Below, piece after piece: positions 23,405 through 34,644 of a stretch of DNA of 64,000 nt. Source of the stretch: Miscanthus floridulus (lineage: Eukaryota; Streptophyta; Magnoliopsida; Poales; Poaceae); NCBI RefSeq assembly GCF_019320115.1, contig NC_089582.1, positions 116,442,637 to 116,506,636 on the forward strand, read 5' to 3'. Numbering within the stretch: the first letter of the stretch is position 1; each line of letters opens with the position of its first letter. A model generated the notes under the pieces. The model saw only the letters and a list, made by a program, of their open reading frames with translations, was not told the DNA's origin and ran no database searches. Position numbers and translations under genes: made by a program.

Positions 23405-25398
23405 TCATACTCCACTAGGTTTGATCGTAAGCATGAACATACAAACTAAAACATTTATACTAACAGGAGTAGAATAGTGAGGAGGTGGAGCAAATAGCGA
23501 AGGTGGCGGAGCTACACCCGTAGCGGCGCCAAGACTTTGCATGTACTGAAGAATCTCTGCCATCCTCCACTGCTCGGCCTCCCACTCGGCCTCCACCCTC
23601 TCCATCTTCGTCTGCATCTGCTCCCGTATCCTCCTCTCTTGTTCCAGCTGGGCCTACAATATATTCACCCCAATGTTACAATAAGGCAAAGGAAAGGTAT
23701 AAAAAAACCAATTAACGACAAATAAACCAGGAATAACCTCGAGTGCCTCCACCCGGTGGTGTGAAGTGTCCTGTCGAGGTCGTATGGCTGGGCTCCTGCT
23801 CGTGCTGCTTGCTCGAATCTGGGAGAGACTGGAAGTAGCGGTCGAGTCGATTGTGCCGTCGCCAATCCAGTACCGCCCATGCTTCTTGCCTCCTCCCACC
23901 CTCATGACGACTTCTCCATCAAGGTCCTTGGTGCTCGGATCGTACTCTGACCCATGGACCTCCCTTGCCATCGATGTGTACTCACTGAGGCGGTTGTAGA
24001 CGGTCGCATTGCTGTACGCCTCGGGCCCGTCCTCTGAGTTGTAGTCGACGTTGGACGTCGCCTTGCCCTTGTGGGCCATAGAAAATGCCTTGAAGATGGA
24101 GCAAGGCTGGCCACCATGTGACGCCGACTACGAGAAAAATTGCAAGATGATTAGAAATCATGCATAATTGAGCATTAGAATAAATAAATGAATTTGCGTA
24201 CCCATGTTTTTGCGTATCCGCTAAGGCTACGGCTGCCTTTATGGTGTGCTACACCTGGCATCATCAAACGTCGCTTCTGGCATAAGTTGTGCGTCTCCTC
24301 CCACTCGCGTGAGCACCACCTGTCCACCATCTGTTCCCAACACTGGAGATGCGCGGAGCACCAATAAGGAATCATATATAGGCCATCAAGTACATGACAT
24401 ATCAGAAGATAAAATTAAGCCTACTTAATCTTAAAAGGAATTAGTGTTAATGTTCTATATTTACCTGCAGGTACTGGTCCCGGGTCAGCGTCATGGATCT
24501 TGTGTCCCTTTTGGTGACCTTCGTTCCAAGGATGGTCCCGTGGTAAGTTACGACGGCCTGGATACGCGCCTCGTAATGCATGTCCACGATGAGTTTTTTG
24601 CAGCATTTGGTAGCCACCGCATCCACCCTGGCCTCATGTCCGTCCTGGCATCTAAAGAAATCCTACATACAAACATGATGTATCCATTCATTATTTCAAA
24701 AATATATTGAGCAATGTAGTGTGAGGAAGACTTACCCACAGCTCTTGCTTCACCCGCTCCGCCTTGTTGTTGAATACCCTACGGGCCCGATCTACCGCAT
24801 CGGGGGCGGCGGCGTAGTGGTCAAACGAGTAGGCCGGCCCCATCACTCCGGCGTACTCAACCAGGCCAGGGAAGTGTTCCTTGCATAGAAGACCGAGGAT
24901 GCCATTGACTTGGCGTGTGTGACCACCTCCACTCGCCACAATCGTCTAGTTCCTGCCCAAGTGATTAAGAAAAATTATTAATTTCTATTTTGATTTTCAA
25001 CATATCATATAAAGTAGTGATAACATCTAAAGTTACTTATTTTTCCCCCTCGGGTCGAATCAGCGGGCGTCTCTCACGAGGTATCGGTAGCTGAGGGAGG
25101 CTCATAGGACCTCGCAAGTAGATGCTCGATGAACTAGAGGAAGCAGAACCCCCGTTGTCGCCTCATCCTCGTCGTCCTCCTCCTGCGCATCCTCCTGCAC
25201 CTCCTCCTCGTCCTCCTGCGCATCCTCCTACACCTCCTCGGTGACCTCCTAGGGCACCTGCTCCTCCTCCTCCTCACGCGACAAGACGACAGGCAACGAC
25301 TCCCTCCTATGGTTTCTCCTCCTCCTACTCTCCCCTGGTGCAGCGGTCCTTGTCCTTCGGTACAAGGACGTTAGCTTCCTCATCCCACTGCCCACCAT
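23405..25398 (-). pseudogene. TNPA/Ptta-like gene of CACTA 2 (interrupted)
   Basis: Candidate ATG at 25398, about 120 nt after the end of the TNP2 remnant. A Glu/Asp-rich segment encoded by CTCCTC repeats follows (about 25060-25320). Then come fragments at 24939-24691 (GFDHYAAAPDAVDRARRVFNNKAERVKQELW region), 24375-24175, 24079-23654 (SEYTSMAREVHGSEYDPSTKDLDGEVVMRVGGGKKHGRYWIGDG) and 23617-23405 (MQTKMERVEAEWEAEQWRM, coiled coil). The pieces fit the plant Ptta/En/Spm accessory transposase type (PF03004 style), with introns between. In-frame stops in the acidic region indicate decay, though exon limits are uncertain. The likely role is binding the subterminal repeats. Confidence 0.65.
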
Positions 25399-25519
25399 CT
25401 TTGTTCAATCATCTGTAATTAAAAAGAGTAAACCAATAAGCACAGATAAACAAGAAGTACTTAGAAATAGATGCAAAATAAACAAAACGTAATTACAAAA
25501 TAACATAGTATTACATGTA

Positions 25520-27960
25520 TTAGAAATAATCTTCATGATCAGGATTAGCTAGATCATAAGTCTCATCATCACTATCAATCATGTCGAAATAATCAACATT
25601 ATCTGAATGAGCAATGTTGTCATTGTTATTGTCTAAATGTAATCGCTCAAGCATTTGTAAGTCCTTCACATTTTGCACCTCATCTCCAGCGTCCTCTTCA
25701 ATAATCGTTTCATTGTCTACTTCCATTCCAATCATTTTGGTTAAGTCTATCTCAAACCTCCCTTCTAGTCCCTCTTCTTGAAAGAACTCTTCGTCATATG
25801 CAAAATCAAATGCTACATCGGATTGAAGAAGCCGGGTGGAAAGATCTTCTCCAACTTATAGAGCAACACAGGTGCCATTCTTTCCAAGTCAGCAATCATG
25901 GTCCGAGATAACTCCTTGGCACAAAGCTGGCGAAAGAAATAGCTCAACTCTGCCAGCACTAGCCAGACATGCTCAGGGACATAGCCTCGAACCATCGCCG
26001 AAAGAAGCCGCTAAATCCATATGTGGTAGTCATGACTCTTCATCCCTAAGACTAGCATAGTACATAAGTTCACTCCCCTCCTCAGATTAGCTGCATACCC
26101 ATCAGGAAACATTAACATCTACATCCATTCTAGTACTTCCCTCCTTTGGGGCTTGCTCTAGACAAAATCATCCTTAGGCCTTCTCCATGTCTTGCCATGA
26201 CTAGGAGGCTTCATATGTTGGTTTGGTCTATCGCATAACGTTGCCAGATCCACTCTAGCCTTAACATTGTCCTTTGACTTGTCAGGAATGTCCATGATTG
26301 TTGCCCAAAGTGCCTCGGCGACATTCTTTTTAGTGTGCATTACATCAATGTTGTGTGGAAGGAGAAGGTCAACAAAATAGGGGAGCCGAGTCAAGCCCGA
26401 CTTATGAGTCCACATATGTTGCTCTCCATATCCCACAAAACCACCTTCTAGATTGACCATGAGACCATCTATCTATTCATGAACCACGGCACCAGTCATT
26501 ATCGGTGGTGCAGGGTCTGTCACTACGACACCTTTTGTAAAGTTCTTGATGTCTCGTCTGAATGCATGGTCAAGAGGGAGGAATTGCCAATGTTTGTCGA
26601 ACGATGAATACTTATCACCCTTCTGCAACCAAATGAACCTCAGACCTTCCTTGCATACTGGACATGGAAACTTCCCGTGAACACACTAGGCGCAGAATAT
26701 CCCATACGCCAGGAAGTCATGCAGGGAGTAGTGGTATCAAACATGCATTTTGAAGTTTTTCTTTGTAGCTCGGTCGTATGTCCATACCCCTTCCTCCCAA
26801 GCATGGATCAATTCATCAATCATAGGCTCCATGAACACACCCATATTATTCCCCTGGTGTCTAAGAATTATCAACGACAAGAATACTTTCTGTCATTGAA
26901 AGCATACACCGGGGGGAGATTGAGGGGGATAACGAACATGGGCCAACATGTGTATGGGGCAACCATCATTCCATAAGGATTGAACACATCTGTTGCCAGT
27001 GCAACACGTACATTACGAGCCTCTTTAGCTTTCTCATGATGAATGCCATCAAAGTGGGTCCATGCTTCACCATTGGATGCATGTACCATCCTATCAGGAT
27101 TGTATCGTTTGCCATTTTTGTGCCATGTCATCTGTTTTGCGGATTCCTCGGTCATGTATAGCCATTGGATCCTCGGTATGAACGGAAGGTGCCGTAGGAT
27201 TGTCACGGGAATGTCAAGCTGCCTCTTCTAGCCATCACCAGAATCTACCTCCAGGAACCTAGAGGATTTACACTTTGGACAATACTTTGCTTCCATGTAT
27301 TCTTTCCTAAATAGGACGCACCCCTTCGGGCAAGCATGTATCTGCTCATACGGCATCTTAAGTGCATGAAGAAGTTTCTGTGACTCATGCATGCTCTTTG
27401 GCAGAAGGTGACCCTCCGGAAGCAGGCTGCCAATAACTGTCAACATACCATCGAAGGCGTCTCGACTCAGGCTATACTGGGACTTTAACGCCATTATGCG
27501 TCCAATGGCATCTAGTTGAGAAACCTTTATCTGGCCGTGAAGGGGTTTCTGTGCCATGGCAAACATGTCGTAGAACGCCTTTACGGTTGCCTCTGGCTCC
27601 TCCTCCGTACGTCCTTCAGCGAACTGTGCCTCGTGATAGTCATTTAACATGTCTGCTACCCCAGCATCAGCATCATAATCCTCGACGCGTGGTCTCACCA
27701 CCTCCTCTCTCATATGATCAGCTTCACCATGGTAGACTCACCGGTATAGTCTGCCATAAATCCATTCTTCCAAAGATGTTCCCCCATGACCTTCTTCGTT
27801 TGTCTTTTCCTGTTTGCACATTTGCTACAGGGACAACAAATTTTACTCGCTCCTTTAGCAGCCATGCCAAATGCCCATTCCAAGAAAGCATCGGTCTTGT
27901 TGATCCATTCATTGGTGACCTGACCCTGACTTGTGTAGCCTGTGTACATCCACTCACGGT
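25520..27960 (-). pseudogene. TNP2-type transposase of CACTA 2 (broken)
   Basis: The N-terminal transposase-associated domain (27949-27710) reads DREWMYTG, EWINKTDAFLEWAFG and CCPCSKCANRK, a Zn-binding type start. A frameshift near 27713 leads to HMREEVVRPRVEDYDADAG and then CPKGCVLFRKEYMEAKYCPKCKSSRF (27713-27228), a second Cys cluster. The Transposase_21 core (PF02992 type) follows at 27206-26871 (TILRHLPFIPRIQ, MTWHKNGKRYNPDRM, VALATDVFNPYG) and 26460-26158 (HNIDVMHTKKNVAEALW). The DUF4218-like part is near 25995-25813 and an acidic end is at 25735-25520. Several frameshifts and stops separate these blocks, so no full protein can be made. Confidence 0.8.
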
Positions 27961-28061
27961 CCTCTATCCTCTAACATATATAGCAACGAGTAATACAAAC
28001 ATCAATTGCATCTACAAGACGTTCCTACTATCTAATAGGTGAGGATAGGTCCTAATCCCAT

Positions 28062-28260
28062 GCGAGGATGTGTATGTGGGGTTAGTTTCCATACTCTACT
28101 CCTATCCGAGACAGAATTTTGGCAGCACCTTCCCGCTGTTCTCCAAATACACGTCCTGCCAGGGAGAGTGTGTATCCGGAGAACAACAGGGAGATGATGC
28201 TAAAACTCTATCTCGAATCGAAGCAGACCATGGAAACTAACCCCACCTACGCATCCGCAG
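28062..28260. repeat. Imperfect hairpin in the leader region of CACTA 2
   Basis: The arms of this 200-bp stretch pair with each other: GTGGGGTTAGTTTCCA at 28076 with TGGAAACTAACCCCAC at 28231, and GCTGTTCTCCAAATACAC near 28135 with the inverse GTTGTTCTCCGGATACAC near 28185, plus GAGACAGAATTTTGGCAGC with a similar inverse. The arms are about 95 nt around a short loop near 28160. It lies just upstream of the transposase start on the minus strand, so it would be in the leader or first intron of that transcript. The remaining bases to 28830 show only a 25-bp direct repeat (28639 and 28673) and CTA/CCA-rich simple sequence. Confidence 0.65.
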
Positions 28261-28829
28261 GCTGTCCAAAAAACATAGACAATTCGAAATAGATACGGTT
28301 TTAGATATGGAAATATCTGCATATTTGCAACCGTATCTCTTTCAAACGCGAGACGCCTAACTGGGTTATGTGATCTATGACTATGATACGGAAAGAGGGG
28401 TTATACCTAGGGTGGTGGTGGAGTCAGGCTAGTGGGGCCATGGTGGGTCGGTGTAGTGGCGAGGCGACGCGGTGCTAGCAGACCCGCAGCAGCGAGGAAG
28501 GCGATCGGGGTCACCGAGGTACTCTGGCTCTGCTCCGATGGGCTCTTCTCTACAAAAAAAGAAACATAAAACTGTCAATACAAAATTTCAGCAGCACCTC
28601 CCCTGCATGGTGAGGTTTCCAAAACCTACAAGAAAACTAACGGCACGATGGCCGACATGCACATATATATGAACGGCACGATGGCCGACATGCACAAGAT
28701 TATATCCAATCACATATATATAACAATGTCACAACCACTCCTACGACTACCACCACTGCTACTCTACCACTACTACTACCGCAACTACTAGTAATACTAC
28801 GATGACGATGATGGTAGGGTATACCTAGT

Positions 28830-29130
28830 GGGCGTCATAGGGCGGCGGTGGTGAAGGGGTCAGGGCACCGGTGGACAAGGCGACAGCTGGGGAAGCGTCG
28901 GGGATGGCGTGGGCATGGGTGGGGGCGGCAGCGGGGCTGGTGCCTCCTTCTTCTTCCTCCTTCCTCCTTTCTCCTCCTCCTCCTTCTCTTCCTCCTTCCT
29001 CCTCTCCTCCTCTCTTTCTCCTCCTCCTCCGGCAGCGCGGGCGTAGGCACGGGCAGCAGCGGCGATGCTGGCGCGGGCGTGCGTGTGTGCGTGCGTGCGG
29101 TGTGTGGGCCGGCTGGGCCGAGAGGTTAAA
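28830..29130. other. GC-rich low-complexity region in CACTA 2
   Basis: Purine/pyrimidine-biased sequence, with a CTTCCTCCTCCT-type tract at 28945-29030 and GGCGGC blocks. It gives Arg- or Pro/Ser-rich frames in several phases that are composition artefacts. It may be the promoter-proximal region of the minus-strand transposase genes, as it lies between them and the right subterminal repeats. Confidence 0.5.
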
Positions 29131-29132
29131 TC

Positions 29133-30540
29133 CCCTCTTTGCCGAGTGCCCCCGATCTGGCACTCGGCAAAGTTTTTTTTAATTATTTATCGAGTGCCAC
29201 CTGGCCAGGCACTCGGCAAGAGTTTTTTTTAAAAAAAATTAAAAATCTTTGCCGAGTGCCATAGGTACTGACACTCGGCCAAGAGACTCCTTTGCCGAGT
29301 GTCTTCTCCTGGCACTCGGCAAAGAGGCTCCTTTACCGAGTGTCATTTTTTGACACTCGGCAAACCATTTTTTTTAACTTTTGACCTCCAAACTTTTTCT
29401 GTAGTCCTCATACAATACCTGGTACTCCATGTTCTAATGTGGCATATTTCTCAAACTTTTTCTATATTTCTTTAATTTATTTCATTTAATTGAATTTTTT
29501 TGGATAATTCAAATTATAACTGCTAGTCATTCGAATAGTGAAAAAATGAATAGAAAAATGATATTCATGTTATTTAGTATAATGTGAGGCCATATCCAGG
29601 AATAAACCACCAATTTTGAACATCTTGTTTATGAAACATGACCACGAACTTGCGGTCAAGTTGTTTTTAAATTCTATAAAAAGCAAACGAAGTCCGAAAA
29701 TCATGAAACTTGTCAAGATGTCAAGATATCATATGTGGAGGCTGTGATAAAAAATTGAGGAGGTTTCGCGCAAGTTGTCACGTGCGATGCTTGCAAACCG
29801 AAGTCGGCCTCTTCACGAGCATCGCACATGACAACTTGCGCGAAACCTCCTCAATTTTTTATCACAGCCTCCACATATGATATCTTAACATCTTGACAAG
29901 TTTCATGATTTTCGGACTTCGTTTGCTTTTTATAGAATTTAAAAACAACTCGACCGCAAGTTCGTGGTCATGTTTTGTGAACAAGATGTTCGAAATTGGT
30001 GGTCTGTTCCTGGATACGGCCTCACATTATACTAAATAACATGAATATCATTTTTCCATTCATTTTTTTTCACTATTCAAATGACTAGCAGTTATATTTT
30101 GAATTATCCAAGAAAATTCAATTCAATGAAATAAATTAAAGAAATATAGAAAAAGTCCGAGAAATGTGCCACATTAGAACATGGAGTACCAGGTATTGTC
30201 TGAGGACTGCAGAAAAAGTTTGGAGATCAAAAGTTAAAAAAAATATGGTTTGCCGAGTGTCAAAATATGACACTCGGCAAAGGAGCTTCTTTGCCGAGTG
30301 TTAGGAGAAGACACTCGTCAAAAGATTAACGGCGACGGCTCTTTGTCGAGTGTTATTGTTTGACACTCGGCAAACCTGGTCTTTGCCGAGTGTTTGCCAC
30401 TCGGCAAACCACCTTTTTGCCAAGTGCCATTTGTTTGCCGAGTGCTTTCTATCTAGCACTCGGCAAACAGCCTCTTTACCGAGTGCCCGATAAAAAATAC
30501 TTGGCAAAGTCTGGGACACTCGGCAAAGAAGTCATCTCCA
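29133..30540. repeat. Right subterminal repeat arrays of CACTA 2
   Basis: TTTGCCGAGTG/CACTCGGCAAA units occur in two blocks: about five at 29133-29365 and seven or so at 30245-30540. A 900-bp palindrome spacer separates the blocks. The outer block joins the terminal inverted repeat. The inner block partly pairs with the outer one as the ends of the palindrome arms. Confidence 0.85.
29290..30323. repeat. Long palindrome inside CACTA 2: about 500-bp arms, 28-bp loop
   Basis: The left arm 29290-29790 and right arm 29819-30323 are reverse complements with scattered mismatches and very small indels. The loop is 29791-29818. Example pairs: CGCGCAAGTTGTCACGTGCG near 29768 with the inverse at about 29821-29840, and AATGTGAGGCCATATCCAGG at 29580 with the inverse near 30020. 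The outer 75 bp of each arm consists of TTTGCCGAGTG units, so the arms include TNPA-type binding repeats. No open frame is conserved. A transcript through it would fold into a near-perfect double-stranded RNA of about 500 bp. Confidence 0.9.
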
Positions 30541-30546
30541 GTAGTG

Positions 30547-32612
30547 TCCACTCCCTCTAGGAAATTGATTTTTGAAGTTTCTTCCTGCTAAACAAAGCAA
30601 CCATGGTGCTCATCCACAAGACACAGGCACCGGATGGCCTCAAGGACTACAGGCCCATCAGCCTAACCCACTGGGTTGGCAAACTATTCGCCAAGGCGCT
30701 CGCTCGGCGTCAGGCGCCACGCATGCCGGAGATCGTCAGGATCAACCAGTCCACGTTGATCTAGGGCCACCGTATCCATGAGAATTTATGCACAGTACAA
30801 CTCTCCTATCGTTGGCTCCATGCCAAAAACCACCGCGCGGTTCTGCTCAAAGTTGATCTAGCGAAGGCCTTTGACACGGTGGCTTGCCTGTTCTAGCTCG
30901 AGGTGTTCGAGCACATCGGCTTCCCCGCGCAGTGGTGTGACTGGCTCTCGGGGACTTCGCCTACATCCGCCACATCCTGAAGCTCATCGCAGGTGCGTCT
31001 GGCCTCTCGACCAACCTAGAGAAGTGCGCCATCACCACTATTCGGTGCTCCATCGAGGAGATCATGGCTATCCAAGAGGTGTTCCCATGTCGGCTCTAGG
31101 ATTTTTTGGCGAAGTACCTGAGAGCCCCACTGTCGCTATCCTAGCTAAGCCGCAACGTCGAGCAAGGACTAATTGATGCCATCGTCGCTCGGATCTTAAC
31201 ATGGAAGGCCGGCCTTCTCATGACCGCGGGGAGAGCCACACTGACATGGACAATGCTTTCCATGATCCTAGTCCATGTCTCCATCTGTTGCAGCTTGTTC
31301 GCCTGGGCAATCGAGGAAATCGATAAGAGGAGGTGCGCTTTTCTTTGGGCGGGAACGGACACCGTCACCGGCGACAAATGCAAGGTCGCTTGGCCCATTG
31401 TCTGCTCGCCAAAGGAGGTTGGTGGACTAGGGTTGTCAGACCTTCGTGTTCTCGGCTTTGCCCTATGCCTACGGTGGGAGTGGCTGCGCCGAACGTAGTC
31501 AGACAACACCTAGGCTTCCCTACCTTCCAAGGCTAAGAGAAAAGTGGACCACATGTTTAGGGCGTCGGTCTCTGTCCTGGTGGGAGATGGTGCCTCTACA
31601 TGCTTCTGGACAGACTTATGGCTTTTTGGATGGAGCCATCTATAGCTTCGTGCCCAACCTCTTCATGGTGGTCGGTTGTCGCCGGTGTAAGCGCACCGTT
31701 AGGAAGCCCTCACGAACCATCAATGGGCGAGGGATATCTCCGGTGCTATGCCAATAGCCGTACTCTGTGAGTACGTCCCTGTCTGGGACTTGGTCGAGCC
31801 GGTCCAGCTATCGCCACAAGTCGTCGACCGCTACATCTAGAAGTGGATGCCAAGCGAAAACTACTCCGCCTCCTCTACATATAGAGCATTCTTCTTTGGC
31901 ATGACTTCGTTGCTTGGAGCCATGTTTGTCTGGAGGGCCTCTGTGCCGCCAAAGGTGATGTTCTTCTTCTAGCTCACACTCCACGTCCGTCTGTGGACCA
32001 CTGAACACCAAAAACGCCATGGACTCCAAGCGGATGCTGTTTGCGTGCTTTGTGATCAAGACGATGAGACCACTGACCATCTCCTGGCATCTTGGCCATT
32101 CACGTGCGAGGTCTAGATGCGGCTCCTTGCATCGATGGGACTCCAACATCTTAGGCCGCACATTGATTCCACTATGGCCGATTGGTGGCTGCAAACTAGG
32201 GCCGACTTCCTGGAGACGTTCCAGCGTGGATTCGACTCCCTCAACCTGCTCATCTCATGGATCATATGGAAAGAGCGCAACAGGCGAACCTTCGACCATC
32301 TCATGAGAACTACCACATAGGTCCTCGCCATCATCCGTGAGTAAGCAGACGCCTGTGTCGCCGTCGGGTTCTAGGCCCTTACGTCGCTGCTCGCCGCGGT
32401 CACCTAGGAGTGGGCCGTTCCCCTAACTTCCTATCGTGCAATTTGTTAACCCCTTAGTACACCTTCTCAGTGCCATCGTTCAAGCCAGTGCTCCCTGTCT
32501 GTGTTTGTTCCGCTTGATGACAGAGGCATCTCGCCACCGTTGGCAACGGGACATGTAACATTTCCCACTTCACTTAATGAAACACGTGCTAATGCATGCT
32601 TTTGAAAAAAAA
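30547..32612 (+). pseudogene. L1-type LINE, 3' part: RT, zinc-knuckle region, poly(A)
   Basis: It continues the LINE after the CACTA excursion. RT motifs: KDYRPISL (near 30635) and KVDLAKAFDTV (near 30855). The catalytic (Y/F)ADD block should follow, but the sequence jumps from the WCDWL region (about 30940) to GASGLSTNLEKC (about 30990), so an internal deletion has removed it. Downstream: WAIEEIDKRRCAFLWAG (31310), KVAWPIVCSPKEVGGLGL (31383) and a zf-RVT-like block (31960-32315, CVLCDQDDETTDHL, LISWIIWKERNRRTF). Stops and frameshifts are frequent. It ends with A residues at 32605-32612. Nonfunctional. Confidence 0.85.
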
Positions 32613-32779
32613 GATGTATGAACACTAGTTGTAAACTTGGTTGACAAATTAACCCTCATATTAATCCCTATTTTATTTTGATGAGATAGGACTAAAAATT
32701 AGTTGGCTAACAATTAGCCCTATGCATTCAAACATGTCCAAAAACCAGCTATAATATCTAATTCTTGGTTGAGTGGTAG
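32613..32779. other. MITE-like remnant between LINE tail and outer LTR
   Basis: The sequence around 32690-32745 (GACTAAAAATTAGTTGGCTAACAATTAGCCC, CAAACATGTCC) resembles the end of a common grass MITE. I could not find both termini. No gene is seen. Confidence 0.4.
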
Positions 32780-33089
32780 TGTCAGTGCAGAAAGTGACCA
32801 ACTAGTGAATATTTGTAGTTTTGCTGTATGTTATAATCGGAGGTGGCTTAGCACTCAATGACACAGGATTTATACTGGTTCAGGCAATGTGCCCTACGTC
32901 CAGTTGGGGTCGGTCAGTGACTTTTATTCCTGAGCCCAGGTGCTCGAAGTTTGCAGTGGGGTTACAAACGAGAAGGAGAAAGGTGGGGTATACAAGAGGC
33001 TCGGTTGGCTCTGGTCAGAAGGGCCAAGAGCGATGGGGACTCCGCTATGAGCTAAGTGTTCAAGTGTGTGCTTGAGGTCTAAACTGGCG
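32780..33089 (-). repeat. Outer gypsy LTR, left segment
   Basis: It starts TGTCAGTG at 32780 and runs to the insertion point of the Tat element at 33089 (last bases TGGCG, the target duplication). The beginning (CCAACTAGTGAATATTTGTAG, ACAGGATTTATACTGGTTCAG) parallels the Tat LTR beginning at 33090, so the two families are related. It continues at 61875. Confidence 0.8.
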
Positions 33090-34415
33090 TGTCGGTGTTT
33101 TGGACCGGGGGGGTCCTCAACCAACTAGTAAATTTGTACTACGTGTACCCAATCCCGGATGGTGATGCAAAGAGACACAAGGTTTATACTAGTTCGGGGA
33201 ATCGGTGCCCTACATCCAGTTTGAGAGATCGATCTTGTATTCCTTGCATCGAAGTGCTTGTAGTAGGGGGTTACAAGCTGGGTGAGAGAGTGAGCTAGTC
33301 CCAGGTCTCGGCGTGGAGCGGTGCAGGCTACTTGAGACGTTGCTCTCAGGCCGCGGGAGAGTGTGCGTGAATTGAGTGAGTGTGTTTGCGCGAGTCTAGG
33401 TCTAATCGCCCGTGTCCCCCCTTGAAATGGCCCTGGTCCCTCCCTTTTATAGTTGAAGGGGGGACAAGGGTAATACATTCGCTAGTTACATGGCATCGTG
33501 CAGATAGAGGCGGCGTGTCCGAGCCTTGTAGCCTGTTCCTATGGCGGCGTGGCCAACAGTGTGGTCCGTCCTTGAAGTACTAGGGCGATGCGCCGGTCAC
33601 ATCCAATCCTGTGCGTCATGGATGCTCCAGTGCTATCTCAAAGCAGGCGTGGAAGTCGGCGTGTTGGTCATCGTGCGTTGACTGCGCGGGAAGCCAAGGC
33701 TCAGTTGGTGCTAAGACCGGGCCATTGTGGGAGGCTCGGCAGACATGAATCCTGAAGTTGCCGAGACCCTAAAGTGGATTGTCGAGGCTTGGAGGGAGTA
33801 GTTGGTGACATATGCTGATTCCGAGGCTATGGTGTCCTGGACTTGACATCCCATGCCACGTTGTCTCTGGGGCAGGGGTTAGGTGGCATAGTGTAGTGCA
33901 GGCACTGATCGTGGGTACAGCACTAGAGCACAGTGGCCGGTAATCCCCACCATGCCCAGTCTAGGACGGTATGGCGTAGACATGACTTCCCATCTTGTCG
34001 ACCGCTCCATAGTGTCAAGCCATCGTCCAGCTAATATTGTGGGAGTGGTTGGTGCATTAATGGAACACGACGCGCTATCGGGGATACTGGCCGAGGCGGA
34101 AGCGACGGGTCGTTGTCGAGCCGGCTTTGAGCGAGACGAAGAATCGACATCTCGTCCGAGGCTTTACGCGTGGGGCCTCGGGCGAGACAGAGAATCGGTT
34201 CCCTATTGAGGCCCCCAGCGGGAGGCCTCGCGCAAGGTGGAGATTTGGCAGGCCACCGAGGCCTCCCATACGAGGCCAGGAGCGAGGCGGAGAGCCGGTG
34301 GGTTCGGATGAGGCCAGGGTTTAACAAATGGCTTATCTTTTGGCTTTGTTTTTGACGGCGTTTAAGTGATTCTTTTAGTATGCGCTTGGGGTACCCCGTC
34401 TTATGGTACCCGACA
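33090..34415 (-). repeat. Tat element LTR (sense 3' LTR)
   Basis: It begins TGTCGGTGTTTTGG and ends GGTACCCGACA, with TGTCGG/CCGACA terminal inverted repeats. The right half is rich in GAGGCCTCG/GAGGCGGAG motifs. The matching copy is 60552-61874. Confidence 0.92.
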
Positions 34416-34431
34416 GTAGCCCCTGAGCCTT
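34416..34431 (-). other. Polypurine tract of the Tat element
   Basis: The minus strand reads AAGGCTCAGGGGCTAC directly before TGTCGGG. A (T)C(A/G)GGGGGCTAC tract before TGTCGG is characteristic of grass Tat elements. It fixes this side as the 3' end. Confidence 0.75.
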
Positions 34432-34644
34432 AGGGAGAGCGTGAGCACTCTTCTTGAGGTTTTATCGAGGCTTGACTTGCGGTGGCTCCTGGCGGGATGG
34501 TGTTTCGTATTTTGAGGCCTCATTGGGTGCGCGCGAGCGCACCCACCAGGTGTAGCCCCCGAGGCCCTGGGGAATGGATTCATTCCTTTAGGGTCTTTTT
34601 CTCACATTGACTGAGGGATGCTATCGTATTTGTCGAGCCCACAA

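Larger units (their letters stand above)
22574..30546 (-). mobile_element. CACTA transposon 2, complete, inserted in the LINE
   Basis: Left terminus CACTACCGGAGGCGGCTTC and the inverse of the right terminus, CACTACTGGAGATGACTTC, form matching inverted repeats that run on into TTTGCCGAGTG. TCC at 22571-22573 and 30547-30549 is the 3-bp target duplication. The length is 7973 bp. Both ends carry arrays of CTTTGCCGAGTG...CACTCGGCAAAG palindromes. Genes run on the minus strand: a TNP2-type transposase (27.95-25.5 kb), then a TNPA/Ptta-type gene (25.4-23.4 kb). Both are broken, so the copy is probably immobile on its own. Upstream of the genes lie two fold-back structures (28062-28260 and 29290-30323). 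Confidence 0.92.

Noticed and set aside
28825..29163. 112-codon Arg/Glu-rich minus-strand frame and 103-codon plus-strand frame
   Set aside because: Produced by CCT/CTC-rich low-complexity DNA. Both strands are open at once, and the frame runs into subterminal repeats.
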